A stretch of DNA of 64,000 bases, taken from NCBI GenBank assembly GCA_963552605.1, contig CAUVKI010000007.1, positions 1-64,000 on the forward strand, in the 5' to 3' direction. Below the pieces are notes generated by a model. It ran no database searches, had not been told where the DNA came from, and saw nothing but the letters and a program-made list of their open reading frames with translations. This stretch comes from CAUVKI01 sp963552605. Its GTDB lineage: Bacteria; Bacillota; Clostridia; Tissierellales; Peptoniphilaceae. Below are positions 52,790-62,563 of this stretch, piece by piece; positions within the stretch are counted from its first letter, which is position 1; every line of letters begins with the position of its first letter. The position numbers were made by a program, and so were the translations under genes.

Positions 52790-53806
52790 ATGTCTATTGA
52801 GCGAAAGAGAGAACATATAGAAAACTATCTTAAGATTTGCGGTTCGGGAGATCCTCTTTACTCCGATATTTTCATTGAGCATAACGCCTTACCCGATACG
52901 GCGTTTTTTGAAATTTCCACAGAAACCGATTTTCTCGGAAGACGTGTTTCATTTCCTCTGATGATTAACGCAATGACGGGAGGACCCGAAGAAGCATATG
53001 GAATTAACAGGGATTTGGCACTCCTTTCAAAAAAATACGGACTGCCCATGGCTGTAGGCTCCGAGTCCGTCGCTTTCGGAGCAACGGACGAGATAAAGGC
53101 TTCTTTTAAGGTGGCAAGAGAGATTATAGAGGATGGCATCCTGATAGGAAACATCAACGCAAAGAAACCTTTGGAAGAGGTTTTGGAGGCAATTTCTCTT
53201 ATAGATGCGGACGCAATAGAGCTTCATCTCAACCCGCTTCACGAATTGGTGATGGAAGAGGGGGACAGGGATTTTCGGGGAATAGGAGAAAATATTTGTG
53301 AGATAGTAAAAAAATCTCCGGTTCCCGTGATTGTAAAGGAAGTGGGTTTCGGACTTTCGGGAAGCGTTGTGTCAAGACTTTCGGAATACGGGGTGGAGAT
53401 TGTGGACATCGCAGGAAGCGGAGGCACCAATTTCGTGGAAATAGAGGATTTGCGCTTTGGAAATTACGGATATGATGAGCTTCGCGGAGTGGGAAATCCC
53501 GGAGCTTATGCAACGATTACCTCAAGAAAAGCCGCTCCGTCGCTCTATATAATAGGGAGCGGAGGAATACGAACAGCTTTGGACTTGGTGAAATCCTTAG
53601 TTATAGGTTCGGATCTCACATCTATTTCCGGAGAAATTCTCTCTTATCTTTTATACGGTTCTTATGATAATGCGGATAATTATCTTGAGAGCATAGTTTA
53701 TAAAACAAGACTTATAATGTGTGCGTTGGGAGCAAAAAATATCAGTGAACTTAGAAAAATTCCTTACAGAGTTACGGGAAGGTTAAGAGAATTGATGTAT
53801 GATTAA
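52790..53806 (+). CDS. fni: type 2 isopentenyl-diphosphate delta-isomerase
   Basis: FMN-dependent isomerase of 338 residues converting IPP to DMAPP. Seen: MTGGPEEAYGINRDLA, GSESVAFGA, ELHLNPLHE (active-site His/Asn) and IAGSGGTNF and GSGGIRTALD. It is 8 bases after the LCP gene. Confidence 0.95.
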   Translation: MSIERKREHIENYLKICGSGDPLYSDIFIEHNALPDTAFFEISTETDFLGRRVSFPLMINAMTGGPEEAYGINRDLALLSKKYGLPMAVGSESVAFGATDEIKASFKVAREIIEDGILIGNINAKKPLEEVLEAISLIDADAIELHLNPLHELVMEEGDRDFRGIGENICEIVKKSPVPVIVKEVGFGLSGSVVSRLSEYGVEIVDIAGSGGTNFVEIEDLRFGNYGYDELRGVGNPGAYATITSRKAAPSLYIIGSGGIRTALDLVKSLVIGSDLTSISGEILSYLLYGSYDNADNYLESIVYKTRLIMCALGAKNISELRKIPYRVTGRLRELMYD

Positions 53807-54479
53807 GGTGTTCGACTCGCTTCCCTCTACCAACGACTATATAAGACAAAATCTCTCGGAGCTTGAGGATAGAAGTTTTATAATTGCAAGAGAACAAACC
53901 TTGGGTAGAGGCAGGCTTGGCAGAAAATGGCTCTCCACAAAGGATAAAGGGCTTTATTTTTCAGTCCTGTTGCGTCCGAAAAAATTGGAAACGGTTTTAG
54001 CACTCCCCATCGTAATGGGTTTAGCTCTTGCAAGGGCATTTGTTCTGTTGGGATTTTGCCCGAAGATAAAGTGGCCCAATGACCTCTTGGTAAATGACAG
54101 GAAAATTTCGGGGATACTTACGGAATTTGTTTCCGATTCGGTTATTGTAGGAATAGGTGTAAATGTATCCCATAAAGCGGAGGATTTTCCCGACACTTTA
54201 AGACTCCCCGCAACCTCCATCCGAATGGAGGGCAAAACCTTTGACACTATGGAAGTTTTTTCCATAATCAAAGATGAATTGCTAAAAGCCTATGATGAGT
54301 TCTTATTGACCCAATCGGTGAATGAGGAAGTAAACAAATACCTTAGCTTAAAACCCTCCTTAGCAATGATTGAGGGAAATTTCAGAGAAGTCAAAATAAA
54401 AAAAATCACCGCTTCGGGACGCCTGTTGGTGTCCATAGACGGTGAAGAAAGAGAGCTTGAGAGCGGAGAACTCTGTTAG
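53799..54479 (+). CDS. birA: biotin-[acetyl-CoA-carboxylase] ligase
   Basis: 226 residues, a class I BirA with no N-terminal HTH, so not a repressor. Seen: STNDYIR, the biotin/ATP loop GRGRLGRKW and KWPNDLLV. The ATG overlaps fni by 8 bases. Attaches biotin to carrier proteins of carboxylases or decarboxylases encoded elsewhere. Confidence 0.94.
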   Translation: MIKVFDSLPSTNDYIRQNLSELEDRSFIIAREQTLGRGRLGRKWLSTKDKGLYFSVLLRPKKLETVLALPIVMGLALARAFVLLGFCPKIKWPNDLLVNDRKISGILTEFVSDSVIVGIGVNVSHKAEDFPDTLRLPATSIRMEGKTFDTMEVFSIIKDELLKAYDEFLLTQSVNEEVNKYLSLKPSLAMIEGNFREVKIKKITASGRLLVSIDGEERELESGELC

Positions 54480-54494
54480 CTCTCATTTTTTTAA

Positions 54495-54523
54495 TTGACA
54501 TTCAGCCAAAAAACTATTATAAT
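54495..54523 (+). promoter_or_regulatory. consensus promoter of tRNA-Arg
   Basis: TTGACA at 54495-54500, 17 bases, TATAAT at 54518-54523: full agreement with the sigma-A consensus, 9 bases before the tRNA. Confidence 0.85.
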
Positions 54524-54531
54524 CGGTGTAT

Positions 54532-54605
54532 GTCCCAATAGCTCAGATGGATAGAGCGTTCGCCTCCTAAGCGAAAGGTCGGAGGTTCGAATCCTCTTTG
54601 GGACG
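54532..54605 (+). tRNA. tRNA-Arg (anticodon CCT)
   Basis: Acceptor GTCCCAA/TTGGGAC, anticodon stem TTCGC/GCGAA with loop CTCCTAA, anticodon at 54566-54568. CCA not encoded. Reads AGG. Confidence 0.95.
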
Positions 54606-54611
54606 GTTATG

Positions 54612-54644
54612 AGCCAAAATTCTGTTTGGGAATTTTGGCTTTTT
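54612..54644 (+). terminator. terminator after tRNA-Arg
   Basis: AGCCAAAATTC and GAATTTTGGCT, followed by TTTTTA. Confidence 0.85.
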
Positions 54645-54663
54645 ATATTCTTAGGGAGGAATT

Positions 54664-56268
54664 ATGAGTAAGGAACTTTCATCTAAGGGGAAAAAATTTT
54701 TAAAGCGAGGAAGAAATGGCATATTGTCGCTTATATTCAGTCGATTCGGAATGATTATGCTGATTTTTTCAATTCAGTTTTTTACCATAGTTTATTTTTA
54801 TAATGTCCTGTTAAGAAAATTTCCTTTGCTTTTTACCTTCTTCTATACCCTGTCCGTTATAGTGATTTTGATGATAATAAACTTGCATATGGAGCCTACC
54901 GCAAAGCTCACATGGTTTGCCGTGATTGCAATATTTCCGATTTTTGGAGCAATTCTTTTTCTATATACCAAATTCAATTTTACAAATCTCAGAACAAGAG
55001 GTCGTATCGAAAGAGTGAATAAAATATTGGTAGGTATCTTAAGAAAAGAGAAACACGCCGAAAAAGAATTTTCAAACCACGACCCGCAAGCCGCAAGACT
55101 TGCCAAATATCTTTTTCGTCAAGGAGAATTTCCAATCTATAAAAAAACTCGAGCGGAATATTTTCCAAGCGGAGAATCTCAATTTGAAGCAACAATTGAG
55201 AGTTTGAAAAAAGCCAAGCGATTTATTTTTATAGAGTCGTTTATCGTGGAAGAGGGGAAGATGTGGGGAGAGGTTTTAGCCATTTTAAAGGAAAAAGCGG
55301 AGCGGGGACTTGATGTGCGGGTGCTTTATGACGGAATGTGCGAATTTTTTCTACTTCCTGTAAGTTATCCAAAATATCTTGAGAGTTTGGGAATTAAATG
55401 CAGAATTTTTTCAAGGATAATACCTCTGCTTTCCGTGAACTATAATTATAGAGACCACAGAAAGCTTGTGGTAATAGATAATAAAATCGCATTCACCGGA
55501 GGGAGCAATTTCGCCGATGAATACATAAATGAAAAGGAACGCTTCGGGCATTGGAAAGATGCGGGAGTGATGATATCGGGAGATGCTGTAAAAACTTTTA
55601 CTCTGTCATTTCTTGAGATGTGGGAAATGGAAAGAAAAAAATATACAGAGAAGAGTATGTCGGAATTTAAAAAAGAAGCGGCACACTTTCTATCCCACGA
55701 TTCTCTGGGAGAGGATACGGAAGGGTATGTTTTGCCTTTCACCGACAATCCTTTGGACGATAACAAGATTGGAGAAAATGTTTATCTGTACCTATTCAAC
55801 ACCGCAAAAAATTTTCTCCATATCACAACTCCCTACCTAATTTTGGATTATGAGATGGAACAGGCTTTAAAGTTTGCCTCTGAGAGGGGAATTGATGTAA
55901 AGATAATTGTCCCCGGGATTCCTGATAAAAAAATTCCCTATGCCATAGCCTACACCCACTATAAAAATTTGCTAAGCTCCGGAGTGAGAATTTTTGAATA
56001 TACCCCTGGGTTTATTCATCAAAAATGCGTATTGCAGGACGGAGATTTAGCCGTGATAGGTACGATAAATTTAGATTACAGAAGTCTTTATCACCATTTT
56101 GAAAATGCGGTGCTGGTACATGAGGGGGAATTTTCCAGAAAAATGGAAAATGATTTTTTAAAAACTTTGGAGGACTGCAAGGAGATAAGATTTAATAATC
56201 TAAACACCGTTTCAATTTTCAGACGAATCATAGGGTCTGTTGCAAAAATTTTTGCACCGCTTATGTGA
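54664..56268 (+). CDS. cls: cardiolipin synthase (phospholipase D type)
   Basis: 534 residues with two membrane helices in the first third and two HKD motifs: HRKLVVID (about residue 265) with GGSN, and HQKCVLQD with GTIN (about 457). Makes cardiolipin from phosphatidylglycerol. GGGAGGAA ribosome site. The N-terminal leader before the first helix is longer than usual and basic. Confidence 0.94.
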   Translation: MSKELSSKGKKFLKRGRNGILSLIFSRFGMIMLIFSIQFFTIVYFYNVLLRKFPLLFTFFYTLSVIVILMIINLHMEPTAKLTWFAVIAIFPIFGAILFLYTKFNFTNLRTRGRIERVNKILVGILRKEKHAEKEFSNHDPQAARLAKYLFRQGEFPIYKKTRAEYFPSGESQFEATIESLKKAKRFIFIESFIVEEGKMWGEVLAILKEKAERGLDVRVLYDGMCEFFLLPVSYPKYLESLGIKCRIFSRIIPLLSVNYNYRDHRKLVVIDNKIAFTGGSNFADEYINEKERFGHWKDAGVMISGDAVKTFTLSFLEMWEMERKKYTEKSMSEFKKEAAHFLSHDSLGEDTEGYVLPFTDNPLDDNKIGENVYLYLFNTAKNFLHITTPYLILDYEMEQALKFASERGIDVKIIVPGIPDKKIPYAIAYTHYKNLLSSGVRIFEYTPGFIHQKCVLQDGDLAVIGTINLDYRSLYHHFENAVLVHEGEFSRKMENDFLKTLEDCKEIRFNNLNTVSIFRRIIGSVAKIFAPLM

Positions 56269-56332
56269 TTGAAGCAGAATTTTGTTTCTGAAAAAAATAA
56301 AAGGGTATCAGGTTCGGGCGGAGGTGGTAATT

Positions 56333-56701
56333 ATGATAAGCAGTACAATTAAATCAGGAGATTGGAAAGGCGAGAAGCATGTTCCCGTGATCAAGGCTCC
56401 CGAAAAGGTAAAAAAGGGAGAATTGATAGAGGTTAAGTTGAGTGTGGGAGAGGAAATCGCTCACCCCAACAACTACAAGCACCACATCGATTGGATTAAG
56501 GTGTTTTTCCAACCGCAGGGAAAGCCTGCATTTGAAGTTGGATCTCTAAGCTTTTCATGTCATGACGAGGATAATCAGATTTTTTCGGAGCCGAGAGGTA
56601 GCGTCTATTTTAAGGCGGAAGTGTCGGGAACAATTCATGCACTTTCGTTTTGCAATATTCACGGGCTTTGGGAAAACGAAGCGGGAATTGTTGTGGAGTA
56701 A
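56333..56701 (+). CDS. superoxide reductase (neelaredoxin type)
   Basis: 122 residues. Iron ligand motifs are all visible: EKHVPVI, HPNNYKHHIDW, and CNIHGLW. Reduces superoxide to peroxide without oxygen release, suited to anaerobes. There is no desulforedoxin domain, so it is the class II/neelaredoxin form. The ATG at 56333 follows GGAGGTGG; a start at 56282 would lack a ribosome site. Confidence 0.95.
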   Translation: MISSTIKSGDWKGEKHVPVIKAPEKVKKGELIEVKLSVGEEIAHPNNYKHHIDWIKVFFQPQGKPAFEVGSLSFSCHDEDNQIFSEPRGSVYFKAEVSGTIHALSFCNIHGLWENEAGIVVE

Positions 56702-56713
56702 TTATAAAAAATG

Positions 56714-56741
56714 CGAACCGATTGCGGTTCGTTTTTTTTTG
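56714..56741 (+). terminator. rho-independent terminator
   Basis: CGAACCG/CGGTTCG around a 4-base loop, followed by nine T. Confidence 0.88.
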
Positions 56742-56812
56742 CAGGACAATAAAGACGGCTTGAATTTATGCCTATTTTTATTGCAAGCCTTGAAAAAATT
56801 ATGAATTTGCTA

Positions 56813-56840
56813 TTGCAGTTTTCAAAAAAAATAATATAAA
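56813..56840 (+). promoter_or_regulatory. promoter of the DUF2974 gene
   Basis: TTGCAG at 56813-56818, 16 bases, TATAAA at 56835-56840. Confidence 0.5.
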
Positions 56841-56887
56841 ATAGCCAAGCGAAAGACCGAGCATAAAATCTTTGCGGGGGAATACCG

Positions 56888-57940
56888 ATGAATATTTTGG
56901 AGTATATAAAAACCGAGAACAGAAGCTTTAAAGATTTTAATTTTAATCCGGTGGACGCTTTAATTTTTTCAGAACTTTCCTATGCAATGCCTGAAAAAAA
57001 ATGTCCTCTCCTTTTAAAAGAAATGGGCGAGTCGAAATTTGCCGACGATTTCTTCAACGAGCACAATAATAAAAAACTTATTTCCCTAATAAAGGACAGT
57101 GAAAGATTTTCGGAAATTCTTCTCATCTCATCGGAAACGGTTATTGAGTCAGGTACACCCGAGTTTTTTCGTGCAATGACATTTCGCATTTCGGAAAATT
57201 TATATTTTGTCGCAATGGGAGGAACCGGAGCGGAGGTCGCCGATTGGAAAGAAGATTTTGAGATGGGATATAAAATGCCCATCAAGTCCCAAGAGGACGC
57301 ACTTTACTTCTTGGAAAAGGAAATGACCAATCTTGAGGGCGAGTTTATAGTGGGCGGACATTCCAAGGGGGGAAATCTTGCGATTTATGCGGCTATGAGT
57401 CTTCCCGAAAATTATCAGGAGAGGATTGTGAGCGTCTACTCCTTCGACGGACCCGGATTTAAGAAAGCTGTCTTTGATGAGAAGGGTTATAGAAATATAA
57501 GGGATAAGATTGAGAAATATATTCCGACTTCTTCAATAGTCGGGTTGATTATGGAAAACGATACCAATGCAAGGGTTATACAAAGCAAGGGTGTAGGATT
57601 GGTGCAGCATAGTGCGTATAATTTTGTGGTTAGAGACAAGGAGCTTGTGAGCGGAAAACTTTCCAAGTTTGTGTTGGATTTAAACAAGCTTCTTTCAATG
57701 TGGTTTAAACCGAAGTCCGATGAGGAACGCAGGGAATTTGTGGAAACATTTTTTTCGCTGGCGGAAAAATCCGGAGTCGTTTCCATAGAGGAATTTAAGA
57801 CGGATTTTTTGAGTATACTTCCCAAAATGCTTGAGGTATATAAGTCTATGGATACCGACAGAAAGGAAAATTTTGAAACGGCTCTGAAAGAACTTCCTAA
57901 ATTGTGGATTGAACATTTTGTGTCGAAAAAACAGGAATAA
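56888..57940 (+). CDS. DUF2974 lipase-like protein
   Basis: 350 residues. The nucleophile elbow is GGHSKGGN (near 156), inside an alpha/beta-hydrolase-like core (EFIVGGHSKGGNLAIYAA), followed by SVYSFDGPGF. A family seen widely in Firmicutes, with no confirmed substrate. GGGGGAA ribosome site. The PII-like gene begins 16 bases after the stop. Confidence 0.85.
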   Translation: MNILEYIKTENRSFKDFNFNPVDALIFSELSYAMPEKKCPLLLKEMGESKFADDFFNEHNNKKLISLIKDSERFSEILLISSETVIESGTPEFFRAMTFRISENLYFVAMGGTGAEVADWKEDFEMGYKMPIKSQEDALYFLEKEMTNLEGEFIVGGHSKGGNLAIYAAMSLPENYQERIVSVYSFDGPGFKKAVFDEKGYRNIRDKIEKYIPTSSIVGLIMENDTNARVIQSKGVGLVQHSAYNFVVRDKELVSGKLSKFVLDLNKLLSMWFKPKSDEERREFVETFFSLAEKSGVVSIEEFKTDFLSILPKMLEVYKSMDTDRKENFETALKELPKLWIEHFVSKKQE

Positions 57941-57956
57941 CAAAGGCGGGTGTATT

Positions 57957-58634
57957 ATGTTTAGTCTGGTCGCAGTGCTTATCACGGAGCACGGGAAGGG
58001 TACGGCATTTATTTCGGAGCTGAAAAAACACGGAATCTCCGAGGGTATTTCCCTCAGGGGAGAGGGCACCGTCGACTCGGAAATTCTTAAACTTTTAAAC
58101 CTGAATTATTCCTCAAAAGATGTGATTGTGGTGCCGGTGTCGGAAGAAGGAGAAAAAATTTTTTATGACATACTCAAATCCCAAGGGAGCTTTATAGATA
58201 ACAGTGCAGGCATAGCTTTTTCAATTCCCTTGGAGAAGTATGAATTTTCCGAAGTTGAACAGAGCGGAAGAGGATTTTCGGAGGACTTGGTGATTTTGAT
58301 TACCGATAACGAAAATAAAAATAAAGCCCTCTCAATCGCAAGGGAAAAAAATGTCAGAGGCGGCACCATGCTTACGGGGAGAGGAGCGGGGGTACCGAAA
58401 GATTTCTACTTTCCCATTACAATAGAACCCGAAAAACTGATTTTTCTGTTTCTGGTTCCAAGAGGAAAACCTAAAGAACTTGAAACCGCATTTGTAAAAG
58501 GACTTAAACTCACAAACCCCGGAGCGGGAATGCTTTTCGTTCTGCCCGTTGCACAAACGATTGGTCTTAACGAAAACGGGAGTGTCGGAGCGAGCGAAAG
58601 GACTGAAAGGAAGAAAAATGACGGTCTTTCATGA
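57957..58634 (+). CDS. tandem PII-like signalling protein
   Basis: 225 residues with two PII-like domains. Each has a betaalphabeta core with a glycine-rich segment: LRGEGT (about 33-38) in the first and VRGGTMLTGRGAG (about 133-145) in the second, the latter matching the T-loop end and GRG of P-II proteins. No signal or membrane segment. ATG at 57957 with AAAGGCGGG upstream. It overlaps the DUF1538 gene by 17 bases. PII proteins bind nucleotides and regulate transporters, so it is probably the regulator of the next product. Confidence 0.75.
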   Translation: MFSLVAVLITEHGKGTAFISELKKHGISEGISLRGEGTVDSEILKLLNLNYSSKDVIVVPVSEEGEKIFYDILKSQGSFIDNSAGIAFSIPLEKYEFSEVEQSGRGFSEDLVILITDNENKNKALSIAREKNVRGGTMLTGRGAGVPKDFYFPITIEPEKLIFLFLVPRGKPKELETAFVKGLKLTNPGAGMLFVLPVAQTIGLNENGSVGASERTERKKNDGLS

Positions 58635-60423
58635 AAAACTCAAAGAGGTGGGAACTTCTCTCTTTCCTATTGTCATATTGGTACTTCTTTTGACGCTTTC
58701 GATAGCTCCCGTGCAAGTTGCGGTGCTTGTCAGATTTCTGATAGGGGCTGTGTTTTTGTTGATAGGACTTTCGATATTTCTTCTGGGCGTGGATTTATGT
58801 ATGCCGCATATAGGGGAGCATATTTCCGAAGAAATTGCCACTTCACATTCTTTCTTAAAAATCATTGTGCTAAGCTTTCTTGTGGGATTTTGGATAAGTG
58901 TTGCGGAGCCTGATCTTATTATTTTGGGTGATCAGATATCCTTTGCGACCGGCGGTGCGATTTCGGGAAATGTTTTGGTTTATTTGATTTCGTCGGGCGT
59001 GGGTGTGATGGTTACCTTCGGAGTGTTCAGAATGATGAAAGGACTTGCACTGAAACACTTTATGGCATTTTCCTATTTTTTAATTCTGATTTTGTCTTTT
59101 TTCACCTCCGAGGGATTTCTTGCCATATCCTTTGATTCCTCCGGTGCTACCACCGGCGCACTTACAACTCCGTTTGTTCTGACGCTTTGTGCAGGACTTG
59201 CAAAGATTAAGGGCGGAAAGGGACTTGAGGAAGATTCCTTCGGGCTGGTGGGAATTATGAGCGTGGGACCTATTTTCTCCGTAATGCTTATGTCCGCTTT
59301 TACCGGACAATCAAGGATTTCGGGAGAAGCTCCGCCCTTTTCTTTGGAATTTAAAATTCTTGACCCCATACTGAAACTTTTGCCCAAGGTTTTCGTTGAG
59401 TCTCTGTTTTCATTACTACCGCTTTCCGTATTGTTTTTTGTATTGAACTTTATAAAGTTCAAAATCTCCAAAGATGAACTTAAAGATGTGCTTTTCGGGT
59501 TGCTCTATACCCTGCTTGGACTTACGGTTTTTTTGACCGGAGTCAATGCGGGTTTTATGGATATGGGAAGACTTATAGGAATAAGCTTTGCAACAAATTT
59601 CCGCCCGTTTCTGCCGATATTGGGATTATGTATGGGATTGATAGTTGTTTTGGCGGAACCTGCGGTGCATGTGTTGGGAAAACAGATTGAAGAAATTTCC
59701 GGAGGGCACATACCCGTCCGTCTGATTAGGCTTATGCTTTCCATAGGAGTTGGAGCGGCGGTGTCTCTCTCTATGGTAAGAATAATGATACCCGAGGTTA
59801 AACTGTGGTATTTTTTGCTTTTGGGCTTCGGATTATCGGTTATCCTTTCCTTTTGGTCCGACCCTTTGTTTGTCGGGATAGCCTATGACGCCGGAGGAGT
59901 CGCTTCCGGTCCTATGACTGCAACTTTCATACTCGCCTTTGCTCAAGGGTCGGCGGAGATAATAGAAACCGCTGATGTGCTGATTGACGGATTCGGAATT
60001 ATCGCAATGGTCGCTATGAGTCCGGTTTTATGCCTGATATTTTTGGGTGTGATTGTAAAGATAAAGAAAGATAGAACCGGCTCAACGGAAGAAATAATTC
60101 CAAAGCTCGAACCTACAGCCGTGCTTCCGAGTTTTTCAAAGGTTGCGTGCTTGGGGTTTGTCTGCAAAAAAGGGCAAGCTGATGCTTTGGTTGGAGCAGC
60201 TCGCCTTGCGGGAGCAAGAGGCGCTACAATTCTTCACGGCACGGGATTTCACGGCACGGAGGTTCTATCCTTTGAATTGCCGGAAGAAAAAGAAACGGTG
60301 TTTATGGTATTGGAAGAAGAATTGCTTGACGGAGTAATTAAAAAACTTTCCGAAAACAATTTGCATTCCTATTTCGTAATGCCTGCCGCCGCCGTAGGTT
60401 ACAGTATGCCCGTTGATAATTAG
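58618..60423 (+). CDS. DUF1538 membrane transporter-like protein with C-terminal PII-like domain
   Basis: 601 residues. About a dozen membrane helices in two similar halves (residues 15-225 and 250-480; both contain an AEP-D/AV motif in a helix and a SFDSSG or AYDAGG re-entrant-like segment). A cytoplasmic tail from about 515 has the PII-like GARGATILHGTG. The family is DUF1538, of unknown substrate. The ATG at 58618 follows AAGGAAG. The upstream PII-like gene overlaps it, so the two make one functional unit, with gating of transport by ligand-bound PII domains as the likely role. Confidence 0.8.
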   Translation: MTVFHEKLKEVGTSLFPIVILVLLLTLSIAPVQVAVLVRFLIGAVFLLIGLSIFLLGVDLCMPHIGEHISEEIATSHSFLKIIVLSFLVGFWISVAEPDLIILGDQISFATGGAISGNVLVYLISSGVGVMVTFGVFRMMKGLALKHFMAFSYFLILILSFFTSEGFLAISFDSSGATTGALTTPFVLTLCAGLAKIKGGKGLEEDSFGLVGIMSVGPIFSVMLMSAFTGQSRISGEAPPFSLEFKILDPILKLLPKVFVESLFSLLPLSVLFFVLNFIKFKISKDELKDVLFGLLYTLLGLTVFLTGVNAGFMDMGRLIGISFATNFRPFLPILGLCMGLIVVLAEPAVHVLGKQIEEISGGHIPVRLIRLMLSIGVGAAVSLSMVRIMIPEVKLWYFLLLGFGLSVILSFWSDPLFVGIAYDAGGVASGPMTATFILAFAQGSAEIIETADVLIDGFGIIAMVAMSPVLCLIFLGVIVKIKKDRTGSTEEIIPKLEPTAVLPSFSKVACLGFVCKKGQADALVGAARLAGARGATILHGTGFHGTEVLSFELPEEKETVFMVLEEELLDGVIKKLSENNLHSYFVMPAAAVGYSMPVDN

Positions 60424-60433
60424 AAAGGATCAT

Positions 60434-61102
60434 ATGAGAATTTTAGCCATAGATTCGTCCACGGATTTTTTGAGCGTCGGACTTTCGGAGGACGAACGAA
60501 TTTTGTTTGAAGAAAATATTTTATGCAAAAAAAGTATGGGTGAAAAATTACAGGCAACGCTCTCCTCTCTTTTGAAAGAGCAGGAGCTTGATTTTTCATC
60601 AATAGATGCCTATGCCACAGCGGTGGGGCCCGGCTCTTTCACGGGGCTTAGGATAGGAATTACTGCCGCAAAAACCTTTGCTTATGTCTTTAATAAACCT
60701 GTAATTCCCGTCTCCACTCTGGCAGCATTGGCATATGTGTTTGAGGGGTATGTATGTCCGATTTTGGACGCAAGGCGAAACAGAGTTTACGGTGCACTAT
60801 ACGATAACAAATCGGAAGTAATTAAAGAAAATGCCTATGATATTGAATTGCTCGCAGAAAAACTCTCCAACTTTTCCGAAATAACTCTCACGGGGCTTGG
60901 AGTGGAACAGTATGGAAAATTTTTTGAGGAAAAATTGGGAAACAAAGTGAAAATCGCCCCCTTTGCATTTCGTCAACCGAAAGCCTCGTCGGTTTTGGCA
61001 TTGGCAAAACACTTAATCGAGTTGAATAAAACCGAAAGCGCCTATGCCCTAAAGCCCAACTATCTTAAACCCTCTCAGGCGGAAATGGATAAAAATGGCT
61101 AA
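60434..61102 (+). CDS. tsaB: tRNA threonylcarbamoyladenosine biosynthesis protein TsaB
   Basis: 222 residues. ILAIDSSTDFLSVGL and GPGSFTGLRIG match TsaB, the partner needed by TsaD for t6A37 of ANN-decoding tRNAs. ATG at 60434 after AAAGGAT. It overlaps rimI. The typical tsaB-rimI-tsaD order is present. Confidence 0.95.
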   Translation: MRILAIDSSTDFLSVGLSEDERILFEENILCKKSMGEKLQATLSSLLKEQELDFSSIDAYATAVGPGSFTGLRIGITAAKTFAYVFNKPVIPVSTLAALAYVFEGYVCPILDARRNRVYGALYDNKSEVIKENAYDIELLAEKLSNFSEITLTGLGVEQYGKFFEEKLGNKVKIAPFAFRQPKASSVLALAKHLIELNKTESAYALKPNYLKPSQAEMDKNG

Positions 61103-61550
61103 TTTCAGAAGAATGTTAAGAAGCGATGTGCCCTTGATTGTGGAGATGGACAGAAGAAATTTTGCAGACCCGATAACCGAGAAAATTCTGATGGCGGAAT
61201 TAAATCGGGAAGTAAGTTATTACGTCGTGTTGGAAGAGAATGAAACCATATTGGGCTATGCGGGGATGTGGGAGATTTTGGGAGAAGCGCATATCACAAA
61301 TGTCTGCGTGGATATCCCTCATCGCGGAAAAGGTTTCGGAAATGAGATAATGGCTCATCTTATAAAACGCTGCGTAAAAAGACATTTTTTTGCTATGCTT
61401 CTTGAAGTAAGAGTTTCCAACGAGGCGGCAATCGCTCTCTACACTAAGCATAAGTTTTACAGTATAGGCGTTCGTAAAAATTATTATTCAAACAACGGTG
61501 AAGATGCGCTGATTCTTTGGCGCGAGCTTGATTCGGAGGATATTATATGA
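61095..61550 (+). CDS. rimI: ribosomal protein alanine N-acetyltransferase RimI
   Basis: 151-residue GNAT acetyltransferase. Acetyl-CoA binding pattern VDIPHRGKGFGNEI and the LEVRVSNEAAIALYTKHKF end are clear. Overlaps tsaB and tsaD by a few bases each. Confidence 0.92.
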   Translation: MANFRRMLRSDVPLIVEMDRRNFADPITEKILMAELNREVSYYVVLEENETILGYAGMWEILGEAHITNVCVDIPHRGKGFGNEIMAHLIKRCVKRHFFAMLLEVRVSNEAAIALYTKHKFYSIGVRKNYYSNNGEDALILWRELDSEDII

Positions 61551-62563
61551 TTCATCTTGCAATAGAAAGCTCCTGTGATGAAACTTCCTGTGCGGTCTTA
61601 GACGACAGGAAACTAATCGGACTTTCGATTTCATCGCAAACGGATATACACAAAGAATATGGGGGGGTAGTTCCCGAAATTGCCTCACGCAAGCATCTTG
61701 AGGCTGTATTACCTATGATTGACGAGGCTTTGAATAAGGCGAAAATAAATCTTTCAGAACTCGAACTTATAAGTGTCACCCAAGGACCGGGACTTATAGG
61801 TGCACTTCTGGTGGGTATCTCCGCCGCAAAAAGTCTTTCGGCGGCATTGAGAATACCGATAAAAGCCGTAAACCATATGACGGGTCATATAGCTGCAATT
61901 TATCTTAATTATCCCGACTTGAAGCCTCCATTTATCTCTCTGGTGGTTTCGGGGGGGCATACCTATCTGGTGGAAGTGAAAAGTTTTACGGATTTCAACC
62001 TCATAGGTACGACCCGTGATGATGCTGCAGGCGAGGCATTTGACAAAGTAGCCCGCTCAATCGGATTGCCTTATCCGGGAGGGGTTGAGATAGATAAAAT
62101 AGCCAAGTCGGGAAACAAGGAAGCTTTCAATTTCCCAAGAGTTATGGTAAAAGAGAGGAATTATGATTTCAGTTTCAGCGGACTTAAAACTGCAGTGATA
62201 AATGAGCTGAATAAACTTAAGAAAAAAGGCTACAGGAAAGAGGACGTGGCGGCAAGCTTTCAGGAAGCTCTATGTGATGTGCTGGTGGAAAAATCTTTCA
62301 GACTTGCGGAAGAAAAAAAACTCACAACCATAGCTATGGTGGGAGGAGTTGCGGCAAACTCACGGCTTAGAGAGAAAATGCTCTCCGAGGGATTTGAAAG
62401 AAAAATCAAAGTTATCTATCCCGAACCTCTCTATTGCACGGACAACGCCGCAATGATAGGTGTGGCGGGTTATGATTTTTACAAAGCCGAGGGAGAAAGC
62501 TCTCTTGACTTCACGGCAAAACCCAATCTGGAATTACCTACGAACGAAGGGAGAACGGCTTGA
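61547..62563 (+). CDS. tsaD: tRNA N6-threonylcarbamoyltransferase TsaD
   Basis: 338 residues. IESSCDETSCAV, the metal-binding HMTGHIAA and the SGGHTYLV and GGVAANSRLR motifs are diagnostic. Catalyses the last step of t6A. Confidence 0.97.
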   Translation: MIHLAIESSCDETSCAVLDDRKLIGLSISSQTDIHKEYGGVVPEIASRKHLEAVLPMIDEALNKAKINLSELELISVTQGPGLIGALLVGISAAKSLSAALRIPIKAVNHMTGHIAAIYLNYPDLKPPFISLVVSGGHTYLVEVKSFTDFNLIGTTRDDAAGEAFDKVARSIGLPYPGGVEIDKIAKSGNKEAFNFPRVMVKERNYDFSFSGLKTAVINELNKLKKKGYRKEDVAASFQEALCDVLVEKSFRLAEEKKLTTIAMVGGVAANSRLREKMLSEGFERKIKVIYPEPLYCTDNAAMIGVAGYDFYKAEGESSLDFTAKPNLELPTNEGRTA

